64,000 bases of DNA, taken from contig JALJCQ010000012.1 in the NCBI GenBank assembly GCA_023091665.1, positions 930,001-994,000 of the forward strand, written 5' to 3'. The stretch's first letter is position 1, and the number at the start of each line of letters is the position of its first letter. The translations under genes were made by a program, and so were the position numbers. Of the stretch, positions 10,284 through 22,006 are shown one piece after another. Source of the DNA: Pythium myriotylum. Taxonomy: Eukaryota > Oomycota > Peronosporomycetes > Pythiales > Pythiaceae. The notes below the pieces were generated by a model that searched no databases, was not told the DNA's origin, and was given only the letters and a program-made list of their open reading frames with translations.

Positions 10284-10792
10284 GTATAAAAGACCTACCT
10301 TGAAAGAGCCATCGTTGCCCGACAATCGATTCGGGCCGTACGTCTCAGCTGCGGCTTCGTTGGCGCGACAGCTGGGCAACAGTTTTGGCATGTGCGTTAT
10401 TGTGTCGATGTCACTCTGCGCTCTCAAGTCGCGTGCGTCTGCAGCTCTAGGGCCACGTAGGCCAAGAGCAAGCATCTCGAGGAGGAGCAGAGCGGGAGGG
10501 AAGATCTAGAAGACTTTGACGGCATCGACGCATCCGCATCTGCATCTGCTCGGCTCCGGTGTGTGTCCCGTGCGTGTCAGGTCGGAGAAAAGCTGCGGCG
10601 AAGCCAGCCGCGTGCGAGGTGAGAGTTGAAGGACGAGGCGAGAGGACGAGAAAGGACTCGCTGCTGGGGTCCCAGCGAGTCGTACTCCCATTGTGGACCA
10701 AGGTGATGTGGCTGTGTTATAATAGTTAGTGGACCAAAATTGATTATCCTCTCCAACATTGTGCTGCTCTTTTGTCGGTTGGGCGCTGTTAC
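10284..10792. other. Convergent intergenic region, possibly holding a last exon of the EF-hand gene
   Basis: It lies between the KIX stop and the EF-hand stop. On the minus strand it contains a plausible intron (10712..10796: GTGAGT donor, CTAAC branch, ACACAG acceptor) and an open frame from 10711 to a TAG at 10447. No other feature was seen. Confidence 0.45.
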
Positions 10793-12010
10793 TCACAGTG
10801 ACGGTAGTTGAGTTGGCCATGAAGAGACCGCGGAAGATGTGCGGATGTTCTGGTCTTGCAATGCTGACGCTACGTAGCTCTTCAAGTACGAGGACGGGGG
10901 TAATACGGTTGAGACTCGTCGGTGGCTCGTACTGCTATTCTCGTGGGCCAGTCGAGATGGCAGTTCATGGTGAGTGGACTCGAGCGCCAGGAGCACGGAC
11001 GATCCCAGTCGTCTAGCTGCTGGGTCGTCGGACATGTGTGCATTGAGCAGCATCCGCCTTCTGTAGGCTGTGATGAGTACGGGAAATGGGATGGCAAGGT
11101 CGCCTAATTTGCCTGACTGCATGTCTTCGAAGAGCTTGACAACAGGGTTCGTCGAAGCCTCGTTTTTGGCGAGGCTCTGCCGCCTACTACCGGTCGGTGG
11201 GCGACTTGGTCCTCTCTGGGCCGTCCCAGGTCGACTGGCGAGGCGTATCTCTTCCTCTGGAGGTGGTCGAGGTTTGGCCTTGTGGAGAGGCTGCCGTTGC
11301 CTGGCTCGCTTGGGCTTCTCCGGGTTCATCATGCGCAAGAATTCAGTGAACGTGACCTCACCCGAGCCGTCTTTATCGACCTGATCGATTAGGCGCTGCA
11401 CTTCATCTCTACTGCGCGCGAGCCCAACCGATACAAGAGGGTCTTCGAGCTCATCAAGCCCTACCTCACCCGAGCCGTCGGCATCCAACGACTCAAACCA
11501 GCGCCGCAACAGTGCCATCTTCTCACGCGACTCCTTCATGTGCGAATTTTTGCCGTGCTTATCGAGCCATCGATGCTGGAACCACTTGAGCTCTTCGAGG
11601 TTCGTCCTCTTCGTCGACATCACGTCGCCGTGGTCTTCTTCGTCTCTCGGTGGTACTGGTTTGGAGATTTGCCCGAGCCGTGGCGTCACTGCTCTTGGCG
11701 ATTGTAAAGGTGGTCCAGCGTTCAAACTTCGTGTGGTGGTTTCCTGGAGCAGCACAGGTGACGGAGATAGCGCGTCGTATCGGAGCAATGCGCGGAATCG
11801 GTTCGGGATCTGATCGTCACTTGTCAACGGATTTCGCAGAATTGGTCATTAGAGAGATAAACCACTCACTTTGCGTGGATGAGGCCGTGGCTCGTCAATG
11901 CTAGCTCGTGAGCTACGCCATCCGTGGCGGTGGAGCGTTGGGTCCGTGACGTTCGCGAAGGATGTCGGGTGGGAAGACGAAAAGAACGGTGGGGACCGTG
12001 GCGAACTCAT
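10793..12010 (-). CDS. EF-hand calcium-binding protein
   Basis: Exons 11870..12010 and 10793..11809 are joined across a 60-nt intron (GTGAGT donor, CTAAT branch, GATCAG acceptor), phase 0, about 385 residues. Without this intron the frame has no nearby ATG, which supports the model. Two consecutive EF-hands have complete calcium loops, DADGSGEVGLDE (about 156-167) and DKDGSGEVTFTE (about 192-203). A basic segment rich in Pro and Arg follows, then a Ser-rich tail. The head is an unrelated Ser/Pro-rich stretch. It could be a calcium sensor; the partner is unknown. The 3' end is uncertain: an 85-nt intron at 10712..10796 would replace the last residue with a different tail ending at 10447. Confidence 0.75.
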
Positions 12011-12155
12011 CGAGCAAGCGTGGACACAAACCACTGCGTCTTTGTTTGCTCTCGCTGGTGTGCAAAGCCAACACAACAATCTTCAATGACGATTTATTTT
12101 AGGGCAAATGAAGAGATCTATTTCGTATGGCTGCTTTGACAAGAGGAGACCAAGC

Positions 12156-14417
12156 TTAGTCCTGGCTCTCCTGGTCAGCGCTCTTCGGTTTGTTGTGCTT
12201 CTTGGCGAGCTGTCGCTTGTGCTGCTTCTGTAGGTCGTATCCGGACACCGTGCTGATGCGCTTACGCTGCAAAGGTGCCTTGACCAGCTTCTTCCGTCGC
12301 TCGGCACTGGAAAACATCAAATGAACACACGAAATGAGTCCTCTACCCCACGCTCATTGATCCTACAAAAAGAAGAGTTAACGCACCTGGCCTTCTTGAG
12401 CTTGAGCATCCAGTCGGGCACCTCGCAGCCCGACAGCTTCATCACATTGGCGATCGCTCGCAAGTACAGCATGTCATCCTCTGTGAAGAAGGTCACGGCA
12501 TATCCCTGACGGCCGCCTCGGCCAGTTCGTCCGATACGGTGGATGTAGCTCACGGCGTCCTGCGGAAAGTCGTAGTTGATGACCATGTTCACGGCCTTGA
12601 AGTCGATACCACGGCTCATAAGGTCCGTACAAATCAAGACCCACACTTGACCCGTACGGAACTGGCGAATGGTCTCATCACGCTGCTCTTTCGTGCGGTC
12701 GGCGTGCACAGTGCCAACATTGATGCCGTCGTAGAGCAGCTCGTGGTAGAGCTCGTTGGCTCGTTCCTTGTTCTGGACGAAGAGCAGCGCCGGCACCTTG
12801 AGGCCTTCGGTGATGAGGTTTTTCATCGCTACGAGCTTGCCTTCTTCCTTGCCCACGAATACGAGCTTTTGCTCGATCGTCGTGGCGCCGGCATTTTTTA
12901 CACCGATCGAGATCTTGATCGGATCGCGCAGCACCGACTGCGCCATCTCCTCGACGCCCTGGAGCATCGTCGCGCTGAACATAGCACGCTGTACCTTTGG
13001 GTTGCTGCATGCCGCGAGCACCTCGTCGATTTGCTCAACAAAGCCCATATCGAACAGCCGATCGGCCTCGTCGAGGCAGACCATCTCGACCATGGAGAGG
13101 TCGAGCTTGGCCTCCTGGATGAGATGCACGAGTCGAAGCGGTGTGGCGATCACAATGTCGTGGTTCACGGTGCAGTTGTTCTTGATCTGCGACTGGATGG
13201 TCGCCGCCGTGGCCTTGGAAAGCAGCACGATGTGGAACTTGCGGCCCGCTGAGAGGCGAGTGAACTCGTGCTGGATCTGCACGGCCAGCTCGCGTGTGGG
13301 CGAGAGCACGACGGCGCGGATGCCCTGCTGCTTGGGCACGCCGAGGTTGGCGAGGATGGGGACCGCAAAGGCCGCTGTCTTACCGGAGCCCGTGGGCGCC
13401 GTGGCCAGCACGTCGCGGCCCAGCAACATGCTCGGGATGGCCTGCATCTGAATCGGCGTCGGTTCTTTGTACTCGGAAGCCTCAATGTTCTTGAGCAGCA
13501 CGCTGCGCATCTTTTCCTGCTCGCCACTGAGCTTCATGGCGCTGAACGTCGCGATCGGCGGCGGCACGCCCGGGCCTTCCACGCGGATGTTCATCTGCTT
13601 GCGGAAGAGCCGCACTTCCTCTCTGGTTACACACAACAAGCATCAGCACAGCAATTCAAACGCGCTGCCATCATGGTAGCAAACTCACTTTTCCTGCTCG
13701 GCCTTGGAGTCGGCCTTGCTCTGCTTCTTCGACTTCTTGGTGGGCTTCTCGACTTCAACCGCTGCGTTCTTGAACAGCGTCGCGTCCTCCTCTTCTTCTT
13801 CCTCGCTGTCACTGTCATCAACTGTCTTCTCTTCTACTATGCCATCTTGGTCGTCGCGGTTGCCATCGTCCGTGGCCTCGCTGCCCATCGACTGCGAGCG
13901 CTTCTTGCGCTTGCGGTGCTTCTTGCTCTTCTTCTCGCCCTCGCTCTCCTTCGGCGCCAGCAGCATCGACGCCTGGCGCCGCTCTTCCTCTGCGAGTCGC
14001 TCTTCTTCGAGCGCGCCCTCGCTCAGCTTGCGCTTGCGCCGCGGCATGCTGCCGCCCTTCTTTTTGGCTTTCTTCTTGGGCTCCTCGCCGCCGGCCCACG
14101 CCGGCACCATGTCGACGCTGATCTTGCGCTCGCGCTTGGCCGACGGCTTGCTCTTGTCGCTCGCAGCGGCCGCATCGAAGCCGAAGAAGTCGAGCTCGCT
14201 CGTTGCCTGCGCGCGCTTGGCCCGGGCCGCCGCGTCGTCGTCTGCGCACACAAAACGAAAAACCACCGCGTTCTCAGTCTCTTCCGCGCCGTTTCGAGCC
14301 GCGATTTCGAGCCCACGCACCGCTCGGCTTCTTGAAGTGCTGCTTCGCGCCCTGGATGCGCTGCGCGTCGAACTTGACGCCTCGCGCGAGCGCGCCGAAG
14401 AAGCCCTGCGTCGCCAT
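12156..14417 (-). CDS. ROK1: DEAD-box RNA helicase, Rok1/DDX52 type
   Basis: Four exons (14321..14417, 13689..14241, 12387..13622, 12156..12306) with introns of 79, 66 and 80 nt and consistent phases, giving 678 residues. This helicase acts in the nucleolus in 18S rRNA processing of the small subunit. Motifs: ATAPTGSGKT (Walker A), PTRELAVQ (Ia), DEAD (motif II, CLDEADRLFDMGF), SAT (III), SRGIDFK (V), HRIGRTGRGG (VI). The block EDDMLYLRAIANVMKLSGCE followed by VPDWMLKL, then SAERRKKLVKAPLQRKRIS, is diagnostic of Rok1/DDX52. The N-terminal 200 residues are charged and Lys/Glu-rich, with SDSEEEEEED. It starts at the ATG of exon 1 (MATQGFFGALARGVKFD). Confidence 0.95.
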
Positions 14418-14996
14418 CGCTTTGACGCCAGTCAACCGGAGACACCCTCAACGGCCGACCCGTTACGAACCTATCTTCAGACTCAGATCTGATCAAGCAG
14501 CTCCGATACTCCGATTCCGACGAGTCCAGCGTTGGCGACCTTGGAAATGTCCATGCTCCAAAATGGACAAACGAGTTCGCCGTGCCGAGCGCTCGATGGC
14601 TCGGCGTTTGGTCGTGGCATGTGACATGTCGCGAGAGTCGTCTGTCATGGATCGATGGTATGGAGAGAATGAAAGAAAAAAAAACTGGTGAGATACCGGA
14701 GGACCCGGCAGAGCTTAAACCATCCAAGAGGTTTGGATGCGCGAACGCGCAGTCCCGTCCTTGTCGAGGGAGATGCTAACCGTCTCTCGGCTCAACGAAC
14801 ACGATTTTCGACCGAAAAAAAATTGGATACTGCTTCCTGAGTAGTTGGCGTGCACTTCGAGAAAGGTGCTGGGGTCACACTATACAAAAACCAAGTGTAC
14901 CGTGTGGGAAGGTCTCCGAAACCTTCGTTTTCAAATATTTGTACCAATGAATAGATCGTATTTGCGCTAGAAATGATTTATTGCAGGTAGATGTAG
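14418..14996. other. Intergenic, 579 bp
   Basis: Promoter side of the ROK1 gene and 3' flank of the RSPH14-like gene. I see no coding frame or structured RNA in it. Confidence 0.5.
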
Positions 14997-16992
14997 CTAT
15001 TCGTGGTGGAATGTAGCCATGTCGACGCTGGTGATGAGCGCGAAGGCGTGGCCACTGGCGCTGTGCTTGACGAGCACTCTGCCCACGCGTCGCAGGTACT
15101 TGTCGCCGTGCTGCAGACCACAACATGTCAGTCCTTTCTATTCCACTGCCTCGCGGTTTCTTCCAAGGACCCACGCACCGCGACAATGAGCTGCAGAACG
15201 GAGACCGCTTTCCTCGTGGCTGCGTCGTCGTTCGCCGCCCGCAGAGCCAGCTCCACGAGTGCGTCGATGAGGTGCAACGTCTGCACGACAGCGTGCGCGA
15301 CCGCCTCGCTCTCTCGCACGAGCGTCTCCATCGCTGCGAGCGCGTCAAGCTTCGCGTCGCCGCCAGTCTCGCTGTCGAGATACCGCAGCAGTGCTGGGAT
15401 GCATTTGACGCCCAAGACGCGAACGAGCAGATCCGTCTCTGCGAGCAGTGCGTCCGTGAACGCGACGACCCCGCGCGGTGCTTCGCACGCCGAGTTGACC
15501 GCAACGATGGCGTTGTTGCGCACGGCGAGGCTCTCGTGGTGGAGGCACTTGACGAGTGGCTCGACACCGAACTCGACGATCCGAGGCTTGGCGTCCTCGA
15601 CGGTCGAGAGCACCATCACGGCGCCCACGAGGCAGCGCGTGAGCTCGACGTGGAGCTCTCCGCCGCAGTTTTGAAACGTACCTGGTGGCGCCACGGCCAG
15701 CACGCGCGCGAGAACCTTGAGGCAGACCTCGACGCCGCCCTGATGGATCGCAATGCGCTTGCCCTGGTCGTGCGTCCCGGCGTTGAGCACGATGCGCGCG
15801 GCGCTGAGCACGGTCTCGGCGTCAAAGAGCGCGCTCTTTTTGAGCACGCTGAGCACAGGCGACGTGATGGCGCACTCGGCGCAGGCCTGAGCGCCCTCGA
15901 AGACCCGCGTGACGTTGGCCAGCACGGCCAGCACAGCACCCACGACGGCCTCGGGGAGCGCCTTGAGCGGCTGCGAGTTGACCATGGACGTGATCTTGCC
16001 CACGACCTCGACCCGGGATGCGACCAGCAGCGCGCCCTCGGTCGAGAGCGTGAGGTTGCGGAAGATAGCGCAGCCGGCGACTACGGCAGCCTCCTCGGCA
16101 TCGCTGAGCAGCCCCGTCGCCGCTCGTAGCGTGGCCTCTGTGCTCAGCTCGTCGCTGCCACTCGGGTCCTAAAACAGAATCAAGAAAGTTGTGAGGTCAA
16201 GAGACACCAGCACACCGACCTCGGCGGCGTACGCTGTTGTAGAGCACAAGAGATGCGATGGCGAGCGCGGCGTTCACGCGCACGTCCAGCGACGGCGAGT
16301 CGGTGAGATCGGCGCAGGCGAACACGAGCTCGCGGTCTACGGCTTGGAATTTCGTCTCCTGGTTGCTCAGCAGCTCACGGAGATCCGCAAGTGCTCGCGC
16401 ACGGTCCTCATGCGGTAAATCGTCCAGGACCAGCAGCTCGGCGTACTTGGCGATCGCTCTGTCGCCAAACGCGCGATGGACCTGCCCAGCAAGATGCCAT
16501 GACGAGAGACACTCTCAAGTCACGAGATGACGCGCCACAGACCTCTTTTGCATCGTAGGATTCTGTGAATCCAAGGTCCAAGTACGGATGGCGGTCTTGT
16601 AAGTGGTCACTTCGACACCCAGGTACTTCAGCGACCTCCACGAGGAATCCCAAGACGGCCTCCGTACCTGACGCGGTGCATCGTGGATTAGCCTGCTCGT
16701 GCTTTGCCAGAGATCAATGTAAGACACCAAATAAAAATAGCAGTTGAGGACGGCTACACGGCATGACATTATCTCATTACCACGTTCCAGACCTAGGAGA
16801 CAGAGACACCAACGGGCCTCCGTTGCTCTCCTCCCGTCCGTAGCGAGCGGCGGGGAGAGCGACACGTCGCAAACGTTCGCGGGTGGGGAGCGAGGGGAAT
16901 CTCTCGGGCGAAGTCTCTTCTACGAAGAGCTCCGGAATACGTCTATCAGTCACGTACCGCGCGAGCGACAGCGGCGTTCCTGACGCCAACAT
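14997..16992 (-). CDS. RSPH14: Armadillo-repeat protein, RSPH14-like (radial spoke)
   Basis: Minus-strand exons, 3' to 5': 14997..15110, 15179..16168, 16233..16481, 16543..16667 and a 5' exon ending at 16781. The introns are 68, 64, 61 and 113 nt. The exons give about 490 residues plus an unresolved N-terminus. The segment AFGDRAIAKYAELLVLDDLP followed by RARALADLRELL aligns by eye with the start of animal RSPH14 (AFGARALPKL and RQRALMALCDL). The rest is continuous armadillo helices, for example SLAVRNNAIVAVNSACEAP. RSPH14 belongs to radial spokes of motile axonemes, consistent with zoospore flagella. The donor after YDAKE is GTCTGT, unusual but required for phase. The 5' exon is ambiguous: an ATG at 16992 opens a different frame from the one feeding exon 2, so the first exon or exons are provisional. 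Confidence 0.7.
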
Positions 16993-17342
16993 TTCTGCGG
17001 GTCGTCGGTGCCTACTGCCGGCAACGCGCGGGGTTTGTTCAGACCGCCCGACGCAGTGCGTCTCGTCATCGAGATCCCCAAAAGTTCCGTCCGTGTCGGT
17101 CGTCTCGGTGCTTGCTTTCCTCTCCGTGCGACGACCCGAGGAGTTGAACGCGAGAGGCCCTACGAAAAGAGACAACACCGTGAGTGGGTAGAGGTTAGCA
17201 GCATAAATTATCCAGAGCCGGACATGCAGCACATGCAGACAGCGTCAGCCCCCCTGTTCGACCTAGACTCTACGAATATCCGTGCTTTGAGAGGGGGGAC
17301 TGACGAGGACGATCGAGGCAGATGCGTATGGGGAGAACGCAT
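16993..17342. other. Intergenic, 350 bp
   Basis: 5' flank of the RSPH14-like gene and 3' flank of fibrillarin. It may hold the missing first exon of the RSPH14-like gene; nothing else was seen. Confidence 0.4.
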
Positions 17343-18314
17343 CTACTTCTTGTCCTTCTTTGGCACACGGTAGGATCCAACGACGACGGCGTGGTCACGT
17401 TCGTACGGCTCCAGGGTGAGTTGCTCGCTCGGTTTGAATTGTTCTTGCTGCAACTTCTTGACTTCACGGGCAAAGACCGCCTCAGCAGGTGCAGTAGAAT
17501 CGATACAACTCGCCTTAATGGAAATGACGAAGTGACCGCCGTTCTTCAAAAAGTAACTAGCGTTCAACGCGACAATACGCGCCTGGTCGGGCTGGGCCAC
17601 ATCGGCGAACACGGTGTCCACCATGGGCACGAGCATGCGGTACTTGAGCGGGTGACGAGCGTCTTCGATGATCGGGATGACGTTCGTGCGCGACTTGGCC
17701 ACGTTGATGAGGTCGCGGCCCGAGCGGTGCGAGAACTCGACGGCGTAGACAGCGCCCGTCGGGCCCACGATGTCGGAGACGTGCGAGACGGTCGTGCCCG
17801 AGGCGCCGCCCAGGTAGAGGACCTTGGAGCCGGGGCCCATGTAGATGTTGTCGACACCACCGAGAATGGCGGCGGCGATCTTGGAGCGGAACGGGTTCCA
17901 GACGCGGTACTCGACCTTCTCGGTGCCTTCGCCGCTGGCCGACGGCACATCGACCGAGATGCGCTTCTCGCCGTAGACGCTCTTGCCGGGCGTCGAGTTG
18001 AGCGTCACGAGTGCGTCTTCCTTGCCACGAGCGATGAAGACGCCGGCGTGGCGGTGCGGCTCGACGATGACCTTGGCGCCACCCTTCATGCCGCCAGCGC
18101 CGCCGCGGCCTCCTCCGCGGCCTCCGCCACGGCCTCCACCGCGAGCGCCACCACGGCCGCCGCCACGACCACCGCCACGGCCTCCGCCGCCACGGCCACC
18201 GTCGAAGCCACCGCGACCGCCGCCGCGACCACCGCCGCGACCGCCTCCACGGCCTCCTCCACGGCCGCCGCCGCGTCCACCGCCACGTCCACCGGAGAAG
18301 CCACGTCCGGACAT
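17343..18314 (-). CDS. NOP1: Fibrillarin, box C/D snoRNP 2'-O-methyltransferase
   Basis: A single exon of 323 residues. The first ~85 residues are an RGG/GGR-rich (GAR) region encoded by a low-complexity GGC/CGT stretch. The methyltransferase follows: [20 protein letters not shown], the S-adenosylmethionine loop [20 protein letters not shown], then [13 protein letters not shown], and a C-terminus ending in VPKKDKK. It methylates rRNA riboses guided by C/D snoRNAs in the nucleolus. It starts at [12 protein letters not shown]; the longer open frame upstream has no support. Length and order match the family. Confidence 0.97.
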   Translation of the reverse strand: MSGRGFSGGRGGGRGGGRGGGRGGGRGGGRGGGRGGFDGGRGGGGRGGGRGGGRGGARGGGRGGGRGGGRGGAGGMKGGAKVIVEPHRHAGVFIARGKEDALVTLNSTPGKSVYGEKRISVDVPSASGEGTEKVEYRVWNPFRSKIAAAILGGVDNIYMGPGSKVLYLGGASGTTVSHVSDIVGPTGAVYAVEFSHRSGRDLINVAKSRTNVIPIIEDARHPLKYRMLVPMVDTVFADVAQPDQARIVALNASYFLKNGGHFVISIKASCIDSTAPAEAVFAREVKKLQQEQFKPSEQLTLEPYERDHAVVVGSYRVPKKDKK

Positions 18315-18529
18315 TGGTGCTGAGTCTTCAGTCTTGAGAGAAGCGGAGAAGCGCTGGTCTTGTTGAATGGCGCAGGGAGGAGCGAGGCCGTTGGGGAAGG
18401 GTCGGTTGGTGTCCACCAACCAATTTTGGCCAATGGCTCGGATAAATGAAGAGCTCTTTAACAAAATGAGGTGATACGGAGTGACATATTCCAAACCAAG
18501 GTTGTACATGGTTGAAGCGTGATGGAGAA

Positions 18530-20050
18530 TCAGCTCACCAACGCGCTTTCGGTCGCGCTACGACCGAAGGGAAGGGCGTTCGTGCTCGTCGTGGCCTCCG
18601 GTGAGCTATTGGAGAGCTCTTCTCCTGTGAGGACGAGTAACCCCCACTCCCACTCCGGGTTCCAATCCCACTGGGACCACAGCCACACTTTCTTGCTCTC
18701 GTCCAGCTCAGCCACATGTTTACGATAGAGCAGTGCTAGCTCGCTCATCGGTCGGCCATTCTGGCAGGCGACGTTAACTCGACGCTGAATCTTCACGTCT
18801 GTCCATGGCACTTCAGCATTCCAAAACTCGTCGACCAACTCGTCAAAGAGTCTCTCCTCGGGTGGCGTGAGCGGTGCGATGTGGCCGCGCGCGTCCTGCA
18901 CGGCTTGCTTGTGTGCAATCGCTGCTACGCTCTTGCGCTCTTCTTCGTCCGTTGCCGCGTCGAGCATCTCCGACAGCATCTTGGCTCGCTGAGCCCACGT
19001 GTCCAGGAGGAGCTCGAGAAAGGCGTCGCAGTCGATCTTCTTGGCGGCATTGAGCGCCACACTTCGCGTCACAGCAGCCAAACTGAGCGCCTTATCTTCC
19101 AGCTCTAGCTTGGCTGATGGTGGCCATGCGTAATTGATCTTGAGCTCGTGAAAATGCGAGTGCCAGAAGCGGAAGTTCCAATAGTATTCTTCTTCAAACA
19201 ACTCGTTGATGACTCGGTGCGCGACCGCGAGCGTCACGCCAAGGTTATAGAAGACAACCTCAGCGAGTGATGACGCATCTTCGAGCTTGATGCCTCCAGC
19301 GGTTGACGCGGCCGCAATTTTGAGGCGATGGATGCTTTCGATCATGTGGAGAAATGCGCGTAATTTCTCAGGTGGGAAGTACGAATCGTCGAGGCCACAG
19401 ACCGACGAAAACGTTCGGATCCTTGCGTGGCTCGACGGATGGACAAGGATCGTGACCATTCCGTGGATCTGCTCAATTGCTGCACGTCGAGACGCGGCTC
19501 TCGATGAAATGAACTTAATGACGAACTCCGGGAACGATTCACTCACACCACCGCACATCGGCAGAAGCACAGTTGAGTGGCCAACTTCAGCCTGCATCTT
19601 CTGTTCGTATATCTCGACGATGAGTGTCATCAGCAGGGAGAGGTGCATGCGGTGGTCGGCGGCCGACGCGGATGCCTTCACAGTACTGCCACCGGTAGAT
19701 GCACCACCGGAAACGCGGGCAAGCTGCTGGTGTTTATACGAGAGCAACGGGTTCGTCGTCTGACGCTTCCAGATCCGGACACGTTTGCAGCATTGTGTCA
19801 GTCGCTCTGAACGCACGAGATCTTCTCCCAACAAGACGTTGGGAGAAGCAGTCTTCGAAGAATGAGGCCGGACAATAGGACTCAGAGGAATGGGTCTCAA
19901 TGGTGGCGCCGACGCTATCGGTAGAGACCGAAAGAGCTCGGTTTGTTGCTTGAACCTTTCGCGGAACTCGGAGCGGGACTGCGCGAGAGAACTTTTGAAC
20001 TTCTGGTGGTTCTTCTCGGCATTGGCACGTGTAAGCGCATCCAGCGTCAT
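18530..20050 (-). CDS. Conserved-looking protein of unknown function, 506 aa
   Basis: I do not recognise a family. It is a single exon from the ATG at 20050. The N-terminus is charged and helical ([20 protein letters not shown]), with a Ser/Gly-rich linker at about residues 130-145. A mostly alpha-helical body follows, with [38 protein letters not shown] and [19 protein letters not shown] Trp-rich segment near the end reads [18 protein letters not shown]. No signal peptide, membrane segment or zinc ligands are seen. The clean long frame with ordinary composition argues that it is real. Confidence 0.75.
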   Translation of the reverse strand: MTLDALTRANAEKNHQKFKSSLAQSRSEFRERFKQQTELFRSLPIASAPPLRPIPLSPIVRPHSSKTASPNVLLGEDLVRSERLTQCCKRVRIWKRQTTNPLLSYKHQQLARVSGGASTGGSTVKASASAADHRMHLSLLMTLIVEIYEQKMQAEVGHSTVLLPMCGGVSESFPEFVIKFISSRAASRRAAIEQIHGMVTILVHPSSHARIRTFSSVCGLDDSYFPPEKLRAFLHMIESIHRLKIAAASTAGGIKLEDASSLAEVVFYNLGVTLAVAHRVINELFEEEYYWNFRFWHSHFHELKINYAWPPSAKLELEDKALSLAAVTRSVALNAAKKIDCDAFLELLLDTWAQRAKMLSEMLDAATDEEERKSVAAIAHKQAVQDARGHIAPLTPPEERLFDELVDEFWNAEVPWTDVKIQRRVNVACQNGRPMSELALLYRKHVAELDESKKVWLWSQWDWNPEWEWGLLVLTGEELSNSSPEATTSTNALPFGRSATESALVS

Positions 20051-20149
20051 CGTCGACAAGCAAGTGAGGTGAAATCCGGGAGGGATCAAAGACGGCGGTT
20101 ATATTCTTGGCAACAGTCGAACTAAAAGCAGTGGGTCAACTTTTGCGGT

Positions 20150-21795
20150 TTAGATGTCTTCATCAACGAATCCGATGCTCTCAAGCTCAGCGAGTGAGCG
20201 GTAGTGATACGTGTAGTCGAAGCCCTTTTCCACCTTGAAGACCAAATACTCATCTTCTTCGTCGGCTAGCTGCGCCTTAACTCTCGTGCCATCATTAAGT
20301 AGGCGACCGATAATGCTGGGTTCGTTGTTGGAAGCGAATCGAATCGGTCGTCCATTCTCCAGCACGCCGTGGATGTCAACGCGGCCGTCGGGGTGGAGAA
20401 TCAGCTCAGAGGCTGCAATGCCTCGATTGTCCGCGCTGGATGTGTCGCTGTAACTGGTATCACACATGATCACTTCTTTGAATCGTGCTTCTATGGTGTC
20501 CGTTGCTGGTTTTGGCTGTCGGATCACCGTGGGACACGTGCCGTGTGGCGTGTGACCAACGATGACTCGAGAAATCCCGCTCGCTTGGAGGGATGCAGCA
20601 ACCTCTGTCGGCAACGAAATGGGCTTGCCGGATTTATCCAGGTGGCGCCCCATGATCACACTTCGCTTATACGATGGGAGCACATAGGACATCAGCTCGT
20701 TCCCACCACGAGTCGAATGGTCTGCGGTCCATGTCGGCTGGGCGATCCACTCTTGAAGCTGGCTTTGGTACCATTCGTTCAATTTTACAGTCCATTTCTG
20801 GACGTCGTCATAGACTGTGTCGTCATCAGGGACACGGCCGAGTGAGATCACGACACTTCCATCTGACGCGGTTGTGATGATTCCTCCGTGGACGAACAGC
20901 GTGTTGTGAATGATAAACGCGAGGCACCCCTCGAGCAGGTACTCGCGGATCACACCGCCTTCTTCCACGCTACTGACAAACGAATCCAGCACGTCGCCAT
21001 CCGACACCTCCGTCTTCCCACCAGCTTTTGCCGCCAACTCTGCGCGTCGCCGCTCGAAATCGCCCTCCGAGCCCATCGTGTACGAGAGCATCCACCTCAG
21101 TCGGTTCACTTTCGTGTTCACAGCTTCAAGCTCGGGAAACGAGAGATCCATCTCTGCGGAGTCATCGTCCACTCCCGCGTCGGCGTCGCATGTGCCGCTT
21201 GTCTCCGCTTCTTTCTTCTTCAGGAACCGAAGCAACTTCTTCAAGAACTTTGGAACGGTCGTTCGCTTCTCTTCCAGCACCCACACCGGCCCATCGCGGA
21301 TCTCTGCATGTACAGCCCACCAATGCCCTTCAGTCGCTGATGGCGCCACCTTATATAGAACGTCCTTTTTAAACCGCTCACCTTTGGCCATGGTCTGGAG
21401 TGGCAGCTCGCTGTCGTGGAGCTCCGAGGTGAAGCGCATCTTGTTGACGTCGCGATTGCCCGCGAGCAGCACGACGCGGTCCGGGTGCTGTCGCTTGAGC
21501 CGCACGAGCAGCTCGTAGCAGCTGCCCACAGTACCAAGTCAGAGCCAGTCGTGGTTTCCTAGTCCGCTGGCGCCGGCGCCACGTACTGCAGCGTGTCGTC
21601 GCCCTTGTCGCCGGCGTCGCCGCCGAAGACGAGCACGCAGTCGTCCTGCAGCGCGAGCTCGCGCTCGTCGGCGTCGCGGAAGCGCAGACAGGACGACTGG
21701 CGCACGACGCTGCGCACGTACTGCCAGTTGCCCTCGATGTCCGTGAGGAAGCACACGCGCGAGGCCAGCGACGCCGCCATGGTCGCTCGCTTCAT
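20150..21795 (-). CDS. Calcineurin-like metallophosphoesterase
   Basis: Exons 21587..21795 and 20150..21521 with a 65-nt intron (GTACGT donor, GGGCAG acceptor), phase 2, give 526 residues. Splicing restores the PPP-like core: LTDIEGNWQY (here D-I-E where many have G-D-x-H), VFGGDAGDKGDD (second metal motif), LLAGNRDVNKMRF (GNRD where GNHE is common), then HNTLFVHGGI and VIVGHTPHGT with the late histidines. The order supports a PPP-type or related phosphatase with a two-metal site. A Glu/Asp-rich insert lies at about residues 180-210. The substrate is unknown. It starts at the first ATG (MKRATMAAS); the ATG five codons later is also possible. Confidence 0.85.
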
Positions 21796-22006
21796 TTTCC
21801 ACGGCTCTCCTTTTGGGTTCAACTGGGTGAACGCATGTCGACCGAAGGTCGCTTGAACACACTAACACTAAAACCTCTTTAAGATAAGGTTTTACAGGTA
21901 GAAGGTTTTTCATCCTGTGAGGTTTTTTTATCCCGATGCTGCGGCCGAGCGGCGACCACACCTGCACCATCGATCCGCTCGCGCGGCCAGCTCACCTCGC
22001 GCTCCG
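21796..22006. promoter_or_regulatory. Divergent promoter region, 211 bp
   Basis: Shared upstream region of the phosphoesterase (minus) and the small mitochondrial-type gene (plus). It contains three imperfect copies of an AAGGTTTT-like element between 21867 and 21932. The regulatory role is inferred from position only. Confidence 0.4.

Noticed and set aside
15640..15700. GTACGT donor inside the large RSPH14 exon
   Set aside because: Removing a short intron there would leave too little sequence (about 24 nt to the next AG in frame), and the uninterrupted frame is in phase at both ends.
15125..16129. 334-codon plus-strand frame opposite the RSPH14-like gene
   Set aside because: The minus strand has coherent armadillo helices and correct splice phases; this frame is its shadow.
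18090..18300. Regular 9-12 nt repeats, looked at as a possible satellite or CRISPR-like array
   Set aside because: They encode the RGG domain of fibrillarin; codon-level repetition explains them.
17322..18323. Plus-strand frame with Ala/Thr repeats opposite fibrillarin
   Set aside because: Antisense of the GGR repeats.
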